Shown piece by piece: positions 44,877 to 55,113 of a stretch of 64,000 nt of DNA. This DNA comes from Saprospiraceae bacterium (GTDB lineage: Bacteria; Bacteroidota; Bacteroidia; Chitinophagales; Saprospiraceae), in the NCBI GenBank assembly GCA_016717265.1, contig JADKFX010000001.1, positions 1,183,501-1,247,500 of the forward strand, written 5' to 3'. A program made the translations under genes and the position numbers. The notes under the pieces were generated by a model. The model was not told the DNA's origin. It made no database searches and was given only the letters and a program-made list of their open reading frames with translations. Every line of letters begins with the position of its first letter. The stretch's first letter is position 1.

Positions 44877-47800
44877 TTATTTTTTAGGATTTTGCCGCAA
44901 TATTAATTGATTCTTCAGAAACAACAAAGCAGAATTATTTGATCCAACAAGAAGATGCTTATTATTAGACACTTGAATGGCTTTAAGATCTTTTACATCA
45001 TCTGGGAGGAAGATTCCGGATTCTTGAACAGATAAAGGTTTATAATTAAATGGATCCTTTGTTCCTTTTAAAAATAACCCAACAGAGGCATCCGCCCTTG
45101 TTGTTTCAATTTCTGAACCAAACTGATTTCCAACAATTACGATATCATTTTTTTGATCATTATCAAAATCATAACAAACGATACCCTGGATAGTTGAAAA
45201 TTGTGCCTCCATGGGTAATGGAATTATTTCAAAATGTGATTTATTATTTTTTATAATTACACTTTCAAACAATTTAGCTTCATAATGCAATGCATTTTTA
45301 ATTTCTTCTCCATAAATGTCACTTAAATTTGCATTTGCAAAAGAATTATAGTCTGGAAATTTTTTGGCAATTTCCGGCACTTGTTCGGATGAACATTGGC
45401 GGCCTCTGACAGGTACCATTTGCTTTCCGTTCAATTTAGCCAATACAATGTCATAGGTTCCATTTTGATCATAATCATCACAAAATATGTGAAATGGTTT
45501 TTCAGGACTCGCATGAAATTTATAGTTCAATCCTAAGTTTCCAACCATAAAGTCGAGATCACCATCTTTATCTAAATCTTCGGCAACAATTCGATTCCAC
45601 CAACCTTCCGTGTTTTCAGTTCCGTATTTTTTTGCATCTGATTTAATTAATTTTGCATTTTGATTTTCAAAAACAGTAATGGGCATCCATTCCCCTACAA
45701 CGATCAACTCGGGTTTTGAATCGCCATCCAATGGTGCCCATACAGCAGAGGTCACCATGCCACAATTTCTGAGGTCTTTTGCTTTTACATCTGTTACATC
45801 CGTAAAGCTTCCTTTTCCATTGTTTTCAAATAAATAGCTGACTGGAGCATATGGATATTTATCTGGTATTGTTCGACCTCCTCTGAATAAATCTAAGTCA
45901 CCATCTTCATCATAATCTGAAAACGCAACACAAGAACCACTGGATGTTGTGATCGGTAATGCATTTACTGCTTTTTTAAAATTTCCTTTACCATCATTCA
46001 AATATATTCGATCCTGATAAATAGCATTTTTTTCAGCTGCTTCTGTGCCACCTGAAACAACATAAAGATCAAGGTCTTGATCCCCATCAATATCAGCAAA
46101 TGCAGATCCCATATCTTCATAATCCCGATCCTCAATAAAATTTTGATTTACTTTTAGTTGAAATTTATTTTCTGTATTTTGAATATACAGTGCACTGGGT
46201 TGGCCATGAGCATTTCCGACATAAAAATCTTCGAGACCATCCCCATTTACATCGGCTACAGAAATAAATGGACCAATACGACTTAGTTGATGGGGCAATA
46301 ATTGCTGAGAATGATAATCGTCGAATCTGTTTTCAGTATGAAAAAAAGGAGGAATAATGGATTCCTGGGTGGACTCCATAAATAGCGATGCAATGGGATT
46401 TGAAATCTCCTGTTTCGCTTTTGATTCTTGATATTTTATAGTAATCGTTTGATTTGTTTTTACATTTACTAAGAGGCTTTCTTTTTTGTCGTACCATATT
46501 ATTTTAACACTATCTATGATGGTTTCTGTACCTAATCCAAAATGAAAGATAGGCTCGCAACTTGAAATATAACCCCGACTAACCCGTAATTGCTGATACT
46601 GCATTTGATCTTTATAATATAGGTATGCTTTTGCACCGTATGCAAATTTATTTTTCTCAGAACCCTCTGCTTTAATTCGCAAATAATTCAAATTTTTTGA
46701 ACTTCGATTTTCATATAGAAATGCGGGATCATCAATATTATTTACGACAATATCCAGGTCACCATCATTGTCTAAATCTCCCATAGCTGCTCCATTTGAA
46801 AAACTAAGTTCTTCCATACCCCAATCTTTCATCACCTTTTTAAAACGAAGATTTTGTTGATTTTGAAAAACATAATTGACCAATTTTACTTCCGGTAATA
46901 ATTCTAATCCTTTTTGAAAATTGTCGATTTTGTTTTTTTTCATGAATTCACCCAATTTTGGTTGGGCATCCCGATCATATACATCCCGTTTAAATCCATT
47001 GGTAACATATAGATCTTTCCAGCCATCATTATCCAAATCATAGATTAAAGCAGACCAGGACCAATCTGTTTTTTCTACACCAGCTAATTGGCTAATATCC
47101 GTAAAGAATCCATTGCCGTGATTATACTGTAAGATATTATGCATATACTGATTTGCAAAACCTTCGTTTTTAAGTTTTTCAAAAAATGCGGGTTGCATTT
47201 GTGGCATGGAAGTTTTAGATCGTTTGTAATCTTCCGGTCTCATTTCAACAACAAAAATTTCATCTTTCGCGTCATTATTTATATCACCAAAGTCACTGCC
47301 CATAGAAAAGAAGGAAACGTGATTGCAAACATCCTGAACACTTTGTCGGAATTTTCCATTTCCAAAATTTACATAAAAATAATCATGTTCTGCAAAATCA
47401 TTCGCTACATAAATATCATCCCAACCATCATCATTTACATCTCCGGTACAAACACTTAAACCATAACCATAATTTGGATAAATACCAGCTTCTTTACTGA
47501 CATCTGTAAATGTAAAGTCGCCATTATTCCGATATAATTTGTCGGTTGTTTTAAGGTCTATAATATTTTCTAATTGTTTCTGTTTTACCTCTATTATTTC
47601 ATCATCACTAATGGGCCATTTGTTTGGACGATTGCTTACATATAAATCTAAATCACCATCATTGTCGTAATCAAAAAATGAACTAGCTATAGAAAATCCA
47701 GGATCATCGATTTTATAATAACGGGCTTCTTCTTTAAATTGTAAATTCTTTTGATTTACAAATAATAAATTTGAATTTAGATTTGGATCATCTATAAATC

Positions 47801-48236
47801 CACCTCTGGTAATATAAATATCCAGATAACCATCCTGGTTTATATCTACAAAAGTGATTCCGTTTTTCCATCCTCCAAAAGCAGCAATTCCAGACGACTC
47901 TGAAATATCTTCAAACCTTAGATTGCCTTTGTTCAAATACAGTTTATCAGGTACCTGGTTTCCAACAAAATAGAGATCTTGTAAACCATCATTATTAATA
48001 TCGCCGATACCTACACCAGCACCATTATACATATAATTGAATTTAAAAGCATTCAATTCCTTGGTTTCTGTCAGTTTATTGTTAAACTGAACACCTGTTT
48101 CCTGGGGTGTTTTTAGAGAAAATAATTTTCCAGGTAGGTTTATGGTATTGTCATTTTTGCAACTTGTAAAATACATTCCTACAAGTCCAAAAAGCATCCA
48201 TTGGAAATCGCTATTTCTTAAAATTTTAATATTCAT
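44877..48236 (-). CDS. VCBS/FG-GAP and ASPIC-UnbV lipoprotein (paralogue 1)
   Basis: A 1,119-residue outer-surface or periplasmic lipoprotein. A signal peptide ends 'YFTSC' (Cys-26). A first set of FG-GAP/VCBS calcium-binding repeats spans about residues 75-500 ('DINNDGLQDLYFVGN', 'DYDNDGDLDLYVSN', 'DLDNDGWKDLYVTNG'), forming a beta-propeller. An ASPIC/UnbV (CRTAC1-type) domain lies at about 515-600 ('EPIFHFGLG'). A second propeller follows ('DVNGDGLEDFYVGNAHG', 'DYDQNGTYDIVLAK'). These proteins bind Ca2+ and probably ligands or partners; the role is unproven. It overlaps the upstream paralogue by 4 bp (ATGA), so translation is coupled, and aconitase follows 8 bp downstream. Confidence 0.9.
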   Translation of the reverse strand: MNIKILRNSDFQWMLFGLVGMYFTSCKNDNTINLPGKLFSLKTPQETGVQFNNKLTETKELNAFKFNYMYNGAGVGIGDINNDGLQDLYFVGNQVPDKLYLNKGNLRFEDISESSGIAAFGGWKNGITFVDINQDGYLDIYITRGGFIDDPNLNSNLLFVNQKNLQFKEEARYYKIDDPGFSIASSFFDYDNDGDLDLYVSNRPNKWPISDDEIIEVKQKQLENIIDLKTTDKLYRNNGDFTFTDVSKEAGIYPNYGYGLSVCTGDVNDDGWDDIYVANDFAEHDYFYVNFGNGKFRQSVQDVCNHVSFFSMGSDFGDINNDAKDEIFVVEMRPEDYKRSKTSMPQMQPAFFEKLKNEGFANQYMHNILQYNHGNGFFTDISQLAGVEKTDWSWSALIYDLDNDGWKDLYVTNGFKRDVYDRDAQPKLGEFMKKNKIDNFQKGLELLPEVKLVNYVFQNQQNLRFKKVMKDWGMEELSFSNGAAMGDLDNDGDLDIVVNNIDDPAFLYENRSSKNLNYLRIKAEGSEKNKFAYGAKAYLYYKDQMQYQQLRVSRGYISSCEPIFHFGLGTETIIDSVKIIWYDKKESLLVNVKTNQTITIKYQESKAKQEISNPIASLFMESTQESIIPPFFHTENRFDDYHSQQLLPHQLSRIGPFISVADVNGDGLEDFYVGNAHGQPSALYIQNTENKFQLKVNQNFIEDRDYEDMGSAFADIDGDQDLDLYVVSGGTEAAEKNAIYQDRIYLNDGKGNFKKAVNALPITTSSGSCVAFSDYDEDGDLDLFRGGRTIPDKYPYAPVSYLFENNGKGSFTDVTDVKAKDLRNCGMVTSAVWAPLDGDSKPELIVVGEWMPITVFENQNAKLIKSDAKKYGTENTEGWWNRIVAEDLDKDGDLDFMVGNLGLNYKFHASPEKPFHIFCDDYDQNGTYDIVLAKLNGKQMVPVRGRQCSSEQVPEIAKKFPDYNSFANANLSDIYGEEIKNALHYEAKLFESVIIKNNKSHFEIIPLPMEAQFSTIQGIVCYDFDNDQKNDIVIVGNQFGSEIETTRADASVGLFLKGTKDPFNYKPLSVQESGIFLPDDVKDLKAIQVSNNKHLLVGSNNSALLFLKNQLILRQNPKK

Positions 48237-51200
48237 TTGTTATTTTTGAAAAAAACGAGCGCAGAATTATTTGCACTTGCGAGAAAATGTATTTGATTAT
48301 TACTTCGAATAGATTTTATATCTTTAATATCATTGGGTATAAAAATACCAGATTGCAATACTGGAATAACTGAAAACATAGCCTTGCTTTTTGTGCCTTT
48401 TAAAAATAAGCCAATGGAAGCATCCGCTCTGGTGGTTTCTATTTCAGCCTGAAATAAGTTACCACCAAGAACCAGGTCTAATATACCATCCTGATCAAAA
48501 TCTTCGATTGCAATTCCTTGTATTGTTGAAAATTGAGCTTCCAGTGGTAAGGGTATAATTTCAAAACTTGTACCATTGTTTTTCAGAATTATACTCTCAA
48601 ACAATTTAGCTTCATAATGAAGCGATGTTTTTAAACCTTCTCCATAAATATCATGGACACTTGCATTTGCATAAGAATTATAACTGGGAAAATTTTTTGC
48701 AATCGAAGGAACTTGTTCAGAAGAACATTGGCGTCCTCGTATGGGGACCATTTGTCCGCCATTATATTTTGCTAATACAATATCAAAAGTTCCGTTTTTA
48801 TCAAAATCATCACAATATATTTGAAATGGTTTTTCTACACTTGCATGGAATTTGTAATTCATTCCTAAGTTACCTAAAACAAAATCGAGATCACCATCCT
48901 GGTCCAGATCTGCAGTAACAATTCGATTCCACCAACCTTCTGTATTGTTTAAACCATATTTATCTTGTTTGACTTTCGTAAGCGCGCCTCCACTATTTTC
49001 AAAAATTGTAATCGGCATCCATTCTCCTACTATAATTAACTCGGGATTTTTATCTCCATTTAAGGAAGCCCAAACTGCAGAAGTTACCATTCCAATTTTT
49101 CTTAAGCCGGAGGCTTTTTGATCGGTGACATCCGTAAAAATACCCTTTCCGTTATTTTCTAATAAATAGGAATCAGGCGCATATGGATATTGATCTGGAA
49201 TACAACGACCGCCTCTGAATAAATCTATATCTCCATCACCATCGATATCTGCTGCAATTACACAGGATCCACTCGAGCTTATTTTTGGTAGTGATTTTTC
49301 AGATTTAGAAAAAGTTCCTTTACCATCATTAAGATAAAGTCGATCTTGATAAATTGGATGTTCTTTTGAAAATTCTGTTCCACCGGAAACAACATACAAA
49401 TCCAGGTCGCCATCTCCTTCTGCATCAAAGAAGCACGAACCGTAATCCTTGTATTTTATATCCGTTTCAAAGGCTGAATTTTTTACAGGTGTAAATGTGT
49501 TTTCATTTGTTTGAATATAAACCTGACCTGCTTGATTATGTGCTTTCCCAATATAAAAGTCTTCTTTTCCATCACGATTTATATCGGCAACGGAAATATG
49601 TGGACCCGTTTTGCTTAAAGAATGCGGAAGTAATTTTTGGTTATAATAATCATCAAAATTATTTTCGCGATGAAAAAATGGAGGAATTATTGTCTTTTCA
49701 GTTTGTTCTTCAAATTGAGGATTTATTTTAGGTTTTGGATTTGAATTTACGTTTGAATTTATATAACGAATGGTCAACAGCTGATTAGCTTTTGTGTTTT
49801 TTATTTGCTGAACCTTTCCATCTGTCCATTCAACTTCTATAAGATCAACTTGTGTAATATCATCCAGTCCAAAATGTACAAAGGGTTCGCAAGAAGAAAG
49901 ATAGCCTCTAAAGGTTTTGAATTGCTGATATTGAATTTTGTCGCCAGTATGAATCGTCACTTTAGCTCCGATGCCTGTTCGATTTGTTTCAGGGCCATCC
50001 AGTTTTATCCGTAAATAATTTTTATGTTCATTCAAATTATTTCGATATACAAAAGCCGGGTCATTAATATTATTTACAACCAAATCTAAATCTCCATCAT
50101 TATCCAAATCTCCAAATGCTGCTCCGTTTGAAAAACTAGTTTGATCCATACCCCATTCTTTCATCATTTTTTTAAAATGCAGGCTTTTATTATTTTGAAA
50201 AATGTAATTCACTAATTTTACAGAGGGTAAATATTTAAGTGCATCTTCAAGATGATGTACATAGTTATCGCTTTTCTTCAAAATACTATCCATTGTAATA
50301 TTTCCATCACGGTCATATACATCTCGGAGATACCCATTGGTTACATAGATATCTTTAAAACCATCATTATCTAAATCAAAAATTAAAGCTGCCCACGACC
50401 AATCCGTTTTTTCAATTCCTGCCATTTGTGCAATGTCAGAAAAGAAGCCATTTCCGTGATTATATTGTAAAACATTATGCATGTATTGATCTGCAAATCC
50501 GCGATTTCGAAGGTCATAAAAAAATTCCGGTTGCATTGGTGGCATAGCAGTTTTGGAGCGCTTATAATCTTCCGGACGCATTTCAACAACGAATATTTCT
50601 TCTAAGCCATCATTATTGATATCTCCAAAATCCGCACCCATCGCATAATAAGGTACATGATTGCAAACATCTTTTGCACTTTCTCGAAACGTACCATTGC
50701 CCATATTAATGTAGAAGTAATCATTTTCAATAAAGTCATTGGCAACATATAAATCCTGAGTACCATCTTTATTAATATCTCCTGCAATGGCAGCTAAACC
50801 GTATGCATAACTTGGATAAATGCCTGCTTCTTTGGATACATCAATAAATTTAATGCCATCATTGCGATATAAATGATGAGAAGTCAATGGATCAATTTTT
50901 GTTTTTTGTAATTCTTTTGCTTTAACTAATTCTTCTGTATTGATACCCCAATGGTCAGGGCGATTTGTAAGGTATAAGTCTAAATCATTGTCATTATCAT
51001 AATCAAAAAAAGTTGCCGCTATACTATACCCTGGATCATCTATACCATAAATTGCTGCTTCTTCTTTAAATGTTAGATTTTTTTGATTTACCAAAAGTAA
51101 ATTTCGATTTTTAACAGGATCATTTTTAAAACCACCGCGTGTAATATAAATATCCTGATATCCATCATTATTGATATCAACTATTGTAATTCCACTTCTC

Positions 51201-51559
51201 CAGCCTTCATTTTTTGCGATGCCAGCGTTTTCAGAAATGTCTTCAAATGTTAAGTTTCCTTTATTAAGATACAATTTATCTGGAACCTGATTTCCAACGA
51301 AATAGACATCTTGTAATCCATCATTATTGAAATCGGCAATCCCGGTACCAGCGCCATTGTAAATATAATTAAAATTGTATATGTATTCTTCCTGGGTTTC
51401 GGTGATCTGATTAGCAAAATCAATGCCCGTTTCCTTAGGCATTAAAAGGCTAAATAGGGGTCCTTCCAATTTTTGATCAGACCTTTTTTTGCAGGCCATA
51501 TTACAACAAAACAGGAATCCAATACAGCTTAAAGTGCTGATTATTAGATTTTTTTTCAT
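48233..51559 (-). CDS. VCBS/FG-GAP and ASPIC-UnbV lipoprotein (paralogue 2)
   Basis: A 1,108-residue protein colinear with its downstream neighbour over the whole length. A lipoprotein signal ('FCCNMACKK', Cys-23) is followed by an FG-GAP propeller ('DFNNDGLQDVYFVGN', 'DYDNDNDLDLYLTN', 'DLDNDGFKDIYVTNG'), the ASPIC/UnbV domain at about 513-603 ('EPFVHFGLD') and a second propeller ('DINRDGKEDFYIGKAHN', 'DFDKNGTFDIVLAK'). Identity is high enough that long stretches match exactly ('RGRQCSSEQVP', 'VVEMRPEDYKRSKT'). The pair is a tandem duplication that has kept both reading frames, which argues that both are used. It is the first gene of the apparent VCBS-VCBS-acn operon. Confidence 0.9.
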   Translation of the reverse strand: MKKNLIISTLSCIGFLFCCNMACKKRSDQKLEGPLFSLLMPKETGIDFANQITETQEEYIYNFNYIYNGAGTGIADFNNDGLQDVYFVGNQVPDKLYLNKGNLTFEDISENAGIAKNEGWRSGITIVDINNDGYQDIYITRGGFKNDPVKNRNLLLVNQKNLTFKEEAAIYGIDDPGYSIAATFFDYDNDNDLDLYLTNRPDHWGINTEELVKAKELQKTKIDPLTSHHLYRNDGIKFIDVSKEAGIYPSYAYGLAAIAGDINKDGTQDLYVANDFIENDYFYINMGNGTFRESAKDVCNHVPYYAMGADFGDINNDGLEEIFVVEMRPEDYKRSKTAMPPMQPEFFYDLRNRGFADQYMHNVLQYNHGNGFFSDIAQMAGIEKTDWSWAALIFDLDNDGFKDIYVTNGYLRDVYDRDGNITMDSILKKSDNYVHHLEDALKYLPSVKLVNYIFQNNKSLHFKKMMKEWGMDQTSFSNGAAFGDLDNDGDLDLVVNNINDPAFVYRNNLNEHKNYLRIKLDGPETNRTGIGAKVTIHTGDKIQYQQFKTFRGYLSSCEPFVHFGLDDITQVDLIEVEWTDGKVQQIKNTKANQLLTIRYINSNVNSNPKPKINPQFEEQTEKTIIPPFFHRENNFDDYYNQKLLPHSLSKTGPHISVADINRDGKEDFYIGKAHNQAGQVYIQTNENTFTPVKNSAFETDIKYKDYGSCFFDAEGDGDLDLYVVSGGTEFSKEHPIYQDRLYLNDGKGTFSKSEKSLPKISSSGSCVIAADIDGDGDIDLFRGGRCIPDQYPYAPDSYLLENNGKGIFTDVTDQKASGLRKIGMVTSAVWASLNGDKNPELIIVGEWMPITIFENSGGALTKVKQDKYGLNNTEGWWNRIVTADLDQDGDLDFVLGNLGMNYKFHASVEKPFQIYCDDFDKNGTFDIVLAKYNGGQMVPIRGRQCSSEQVPSIAKNFPSYNSYANASVHDIYGEGLKTSLHYEAKLFESIILKNNGTSFEIIPLPLEAQFSTIQGIAIEDFDQDGILDLVLGGNLFQAEIETTRADASIGLFLKGTKSKAMFSVIPVLQSGIFIPNDIKDIKSIRSNNQIHFLASANNSALVFFKNNK

Positions 51560-51841
51560 TATGAAAATAATTTATATAAATGATTCGTTTTCAATTGATT
51601 GGACTGCAAAATACGCTGGGTTTTCGAGACAACCAAAGGATGTATGCAGGACCGGTTTGAAAGACTCCTCTACATTGCCTTATGAGTATCTACTTCAGGC
51701 TTATTTGGATATGCAAAGAGACTCTATTAAATCATTGTGAAAGAATCATTTTTGACTCCACTAGTCATGCTATTGACAAATTTAGTGGTCAATACAATTC
51801 TTGTACAAGATTCGATAATGAAACCTTGATTTCTTCGTTTG

Positions 51842-51849
51842 TATCTTTG
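51842..51849 (+). promoter_or_regulatory. -7 element at the start of the small lipoprotein gene
   Basis: TATCTTTG fits TAnnTTTG but ends only 4 bases before the ATG, so use of it would give a leaderless or nearly leaderless transcript. It could equally be chance. Confidence 0.3.
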
Positions 51850-51853
51850 AATT

Positions 51854-52372
51854 ATGAAGCAACTCAGTTTATTTGTTTTAATCCTGTCATCCCTATTTCT
51901 ATCTTGTTCAAAACAAGAAGTAGGAGATTTTCAACTGGAATATCGGATGAGCCTTGAATTGCCAGCAAATGCGAATCCATTATTTACGCACGTATTTGAA
52001 AAAAACATTGCCTCCTCCTGGATTCAATTTTTAAAAGCAAACAACCTCGAAGATTCCGATATCAGAATGGTTCGACCAAGATCTGTAATCTTGTCACCAG
52101 CTATTGGCAATAATTTAAATTATGAAAATTTCGTAGAAGCCCATGTTAGTGTATATGATTTTCAAGACCCGGGTGGAATATTACAGATAGGAGATTTATA
52201 TGAAATTATTGGCAGCCAGGACGAATTGATTTTTTTACCTGGTCTTGCAAATGTAAAAGACATTATTCGGCAAGCTGAGTTTATACTTAAATTAGAATTC
52301 AATGTACGAGCGATTCCAGGTTCACTTACGGAACATTATTTGATCGTTCAATTTGATGTTTTTAGGAATTAA
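51854..52372 (+). CDS. Small lipoprotein of unknown function
   Basis: A 172-residue protein with a clear lipoprotein signal ('LILSSLFLSCSKQ', lipid Cys at residue 18). The mature part, about 154 residues, is beta-rich ('FQLEYRMSLELPANANPLF', 'MVRPRSVILSP') and may be a small beta-sandwich. I do not recognise a family. It is divergent from the VCBS pair, with a 294-bp gap in front in which I find no convincing gene, and convergent with the membrane protein after it. Confidence 0.7.
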   Translation: MKQLSLFVLILSSLFLSCSKQEVGDFQLEYRMSLELPANANPLFTHVFEKNIASSWIQFLKANNLEDSDIRMVRPRSVILSPAIGNNLNYENFVEAHVSVYDFQDPGGILQIGDLYEIIGSQDELIFLPGLANVKDIIRQAEFILKLEFNVRAIPGSLTEHYLIVQFDVFRN

Positions 52373-52410
52373 TTATAAAGTTTTCTGTTGAAATTTTAAT
52401 TCTAAAATGC

Positions 52411-54030
52411 TTACTGTTTAGCATAAATTTTCATTTGAAAGTTAAAGCTGTCCAGATTTTGACGCTCTAACTTATTGAACCCTTCAAATTGATACGCTTT
52501 GAAATTTAGGAAATGAGGCCAGGAATTTATTAAATTATAATTTTTATCAACAATAAATGGGTGATACTTAATTGGATCATTTACTGGATAAAAGTAACAT
52601 AGATTTATAGCCAGAATATTTTGTGTTTCATGCTTGCTTTGCAAATCATTTGATTTCATTCTAATTTCTTTTGACGCAGGAATTTTTGACCAAGCATTTT
52701 CGTATTCACAAACAGTTTCCAGCGCTGTTACAATTTGGGAATTGTACAAGCTCCAATAAATGTCTCTTGGGTAACTTATGGATGCATAATTTTTAAAACA
52801 AACTGCAAAGTTTAAAATGAACACCGAAGAAAGTAAAAGCCAAACAAATTTTTGAATTGATTTAAACTTGCCTATTATTTCATTTATTGAATAGACGGAA
52901 AGAATACAAACAAAAGGAATATACTGATGTATTAGTCTACCATAAAACAATACTTTATTTTGATAAAATCCAAAATAGGCATAGATTAAAAACAGCAAGA
53001 TTAAGGGAATAAAAATGAATTCGGTATACTTTTTAGAATTGTCAATTCCGGAAATTATTTTTTTAAGAATGAGTATAAAATATAAGCACAATCCTATTAA
53101 TAAGATAATGCCACCTGGTCCTTCAACTTCTATTAAATATTTTTGTAAAAACGAAAAGGATTCATCAAAGGAACCTTGCGTAATTGTCTTTGATAAATTT
53201 AAGGCTTCCTGGAGATAGGATTGACTTCCGAGTCTTGCAAATATTTCAACAAATAGGAGGCAACATACGCAAGTTAAAATAAAGTAAAAACCATAAATTA
53301 ATCTGGCTGTTAATGTTTGCTTATTTATAGTATTGAATAGGAATAGCCAAAAATTGTAAATGTATAATACAAAATACCCGGGATAAACTAAAAAGCCTAA
53401 GAATGAAAACGCAGCTAGCAAAATGGATTTTTTTATTGAAAGCGCTTCATTTTGGGTATAGACAATTGTTTTATAAATGCAGACATATAAAATTAATAAG
53501 CTGGAATCATAGGGAAGCGCATGTCTGATATATAGATAAGAGTTTATTAATGAACTGAATACTAAAACGCTTATCAGAGAGAGCCATAGATCGCTCAATA
53601 AAAGTTTTGATATTTTATAATGTACGAATAGGAGGAAGCAATAAATACTGAAATTGAATATAAATAATGGACTGGAATTTTTACTTTCGTAGTAGTTCAA
53701 ATCAAAAATTTGTGCTGTAATATATTGGATTCCATTTGGGAATATTTTTAGAATGGCTTCTCCTGGCCTGCCTTGGGTGGAGAAAATTGCATTTATTGCC
53801 AAACGAAATTTAAATTCTGAAAATGCTACTAATGCTTTTGCAGATTCAACATATCGCGCTTCATCAGGGAATGCTAAAAATCCACAGCCGATCAAACTAA
53901 ATTTCAGACTTGTTGTAATTAGAATGGTAGTTAGTAGCAGATAATGTAGCGGATACATTTTTACATGATTCCTGCTTTGCTTAAAATTGAAAACAAGAGA
54001 ATTATAAAAGAATTTCAAGGTAGGTGGCAA
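52411..54030 (-). CDS. Polytopic membrane protein, GT-C glycosyltransferase-like
   Basis: A 539-residue membrane protein with about ten to twelve hydrophobic helices. Near residue 55, in the first extracytoplasmic loop, 'AFPDEARYVESA' resembles the catalytic Asp-Glu of GT-C enzymes (ArnT/PMT/GT39-like) that take sugar from lipid-phosphate donors. The last 120 residues are soluble. The general layout supports a lipid-linked glycosyltransferase, but sequence similarity is too weak for a subfamily. Met-25 is an alternative start that would put the first helix at the N-terminus. It is flanked by non-glycan genes; a DPM1-like enzyme that could make its donor is encoded about 4 kb away. Confidence 0.6.
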   Translation of the reverse strand: MPPTLKFFYNSLVFNFKQSRNHVKMYPLHYLLLTTILITTSLKFSLIGCGFLAFPDEARYVESAKALVAFSEFKFRLAINAIFSTQGRPGEAILKIFPNGIQYITAQIFDLNYYESKNSSPLFIFNFSIYCFLLFVHYKISKLLLSDLWLSLISVLVFSSLINSYLYIRHALPYDSSLLILYVCIYKTIVYTQNEALSIKKSILLAAFSFLGFLVYPGYFVLYIYNFWLFLFNTINKQTLTARLIYGFYFILTCVCCLLFVEIFARLGSQSYLQEALNLSKTITQGSFDESFSFLQKYLIEVEGPGGIILLIGLCLYFILILKKIISGIDNSKKYTEFIFIPLILLFLIYAYFGFYQNKVLFYGRLIHQYIPFVCILSVYSINEIIGKFKSIQKFVWLLLSSVFILNFAVCFKNYASISYPRDIYWSLYNSQIVTALETVCEYENAWSKIPASKEIRMKSNDLQSKHETQNILAINLCYFYPVNDPIKYHPFIVDKNYNLINSWPHFLNFKAYQFEGFNKLERQNLDSFNFQMKIYAKQ

Positions 54031-54336
54031 ATGATCTGCGTTTTATTGTTACTACTTGTTTGCGAATGTATAGAATAACTTGCAGGTGGAAGCACATTTT
54101 AGCATTGTTAATTAAAGCCTGGCTTTAGTCTTGTATTAAGGAGTGATTTCCATGTTTCTTAATACTGCGCAATTATTTTGAATTGTGGTAACTTATTCGG
54201 ACTCCAGACAAAAATCTTTGATTTGTTGATCCTTACTTATGGATATGGTTTTTAAAATGTTCTCGGAGCTAAGGCCAATGGTTTGGAATTAATACTACGA
54301 ATCAATTCAAATACATTTACCTATAGAATGTTTCAA
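54031..54336. other. Gene-free spacer of about 300 bp
   Basis: Intergenic DNA between two minus-strand genes. The only structure I see is a small inverted repeat, TAAAGCC and GGCTTTA separated by one T (54113-54127), with no T-run after it, so it is not a convincing terminator. Confidence 0.6.
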
Positions 54337-55113
54337 TTAATGTTTTAAATGTTTTAATTGAATTACTTCTTTTTCTGTCAAATGTCGATACCGACCTCGG
54401 GGAAGATTTTTTTTGGTAAGTCCGGCAAGATATACCCGATCTAATTTTTCAACCTGATAACCGAGATGCTCAAAAATTCTGCGGACAATTCGATTCTTTC
54501 CAACATGCAATTCAATGCCGACTTCATTTTTTTTATCATTGGCATAATCGACACCATCAACCAGGGCTTTGCCATCTTCTGGTAAAATAACACCTTCCAT
54601 GATTCTTTCCAGATCATTTTTGGTGATGTTTTTATCTAATACGGCATGGTATAATTTCTTCATTCGATGAGAAGGATGGCCAAGCTTTTGAGCAAGTTCG
54701 CCATCGTTGGTCATTAATAATAAGCCCGTAGTATTTCGATCTAATCTGCCTATAGGAAATACCCGTTCTTTAATTTCATCTTTGATAAGATCGAATACTG
54801 TTTTTCGTCCTCGTTCATCATCCATCGTAGTAATGATGTTTTTAGGTTTATTTAATAAAAGATAAACCGCTTTATGATAAGGTTGAACAATTTTATCCTG
54901 ATAGCTTACTTTATCAGCAGGCTGGACTTCATAAGCTGGGTTGTCTAACACTGCGCCATTGACACTAATTTTGCCTGCTTTAACTAATGCGGCAGCTTCT
55001 CTTCTCGAACATATTCCGCAATGAGCAATGTATTTATTGAGCCTGTAATGGATATCAAAGGAAGGGGGTGGAATAGGTTCTTTTCTTTTAGAACGGAATG
55101 TCTTCTTCATCAT
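54337..55113 (-). CDS. rRNA pseudouridine synthase (RluB/RsuA-like)
   Basis: A 258-residue pseudouridine synthase. An S4 RNA-binding domain at about 25-75 ('RLNKYIAHCGICSRREAAALV', 'ISVNGAVLDNPAYEV') precedes the catalytic domain with 'GRLDRNTTGLLLMTNDGELA', whose Asp is the catalytic nucleophile, and 'HRMKKLYHAVLD'. C-terminal 'GKNRIVRRIFEHLGY' is typical of RluB/RluE/RsuA-type enzymes. The target uridine in rRNA cannot be decided from this. Its first codons overlap the end of dnaB by 26 bp in another frame, so the two are transcribed together. Confidence 0.92.
   Translation of the reverse strand: MMKKTFRSKRKEPIPPPSFDIHYRLNKYIAHCGICSRREAAALVKAGKISVNGAVLDNPAYEVQPADKVSYQDKIVQPYHKAVYLLLNKPKNIITTMDDERGRKTVFDLIKDEIKERVFPIGRLDRNTTGLLLMTNDGELAQKLGHPSHRMKKLYHAVLDKNITKNDLERIMEGVILPEDGKALVDGVDYANDKKNEVGIELHVGKNRIVRRIFEHLGYQVEKLDRVYLAGLTKKNLPRGRYRHLTEKEVIQLKHLKH

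Noticed and set aside
51561..51740. Plus-strand 59-codon frame between the VCBS pair and the small lipoprotein
   Set aside because: It has no signal, motif or family resemblance and sits in the promoter region of the divergent VCBS gene; it is most likely chance.
54113..54127. Terminator for a gene near 54 kb
   Set aside because: The arms are 7 bp with a single-base loop and no T-run follows on either strand.
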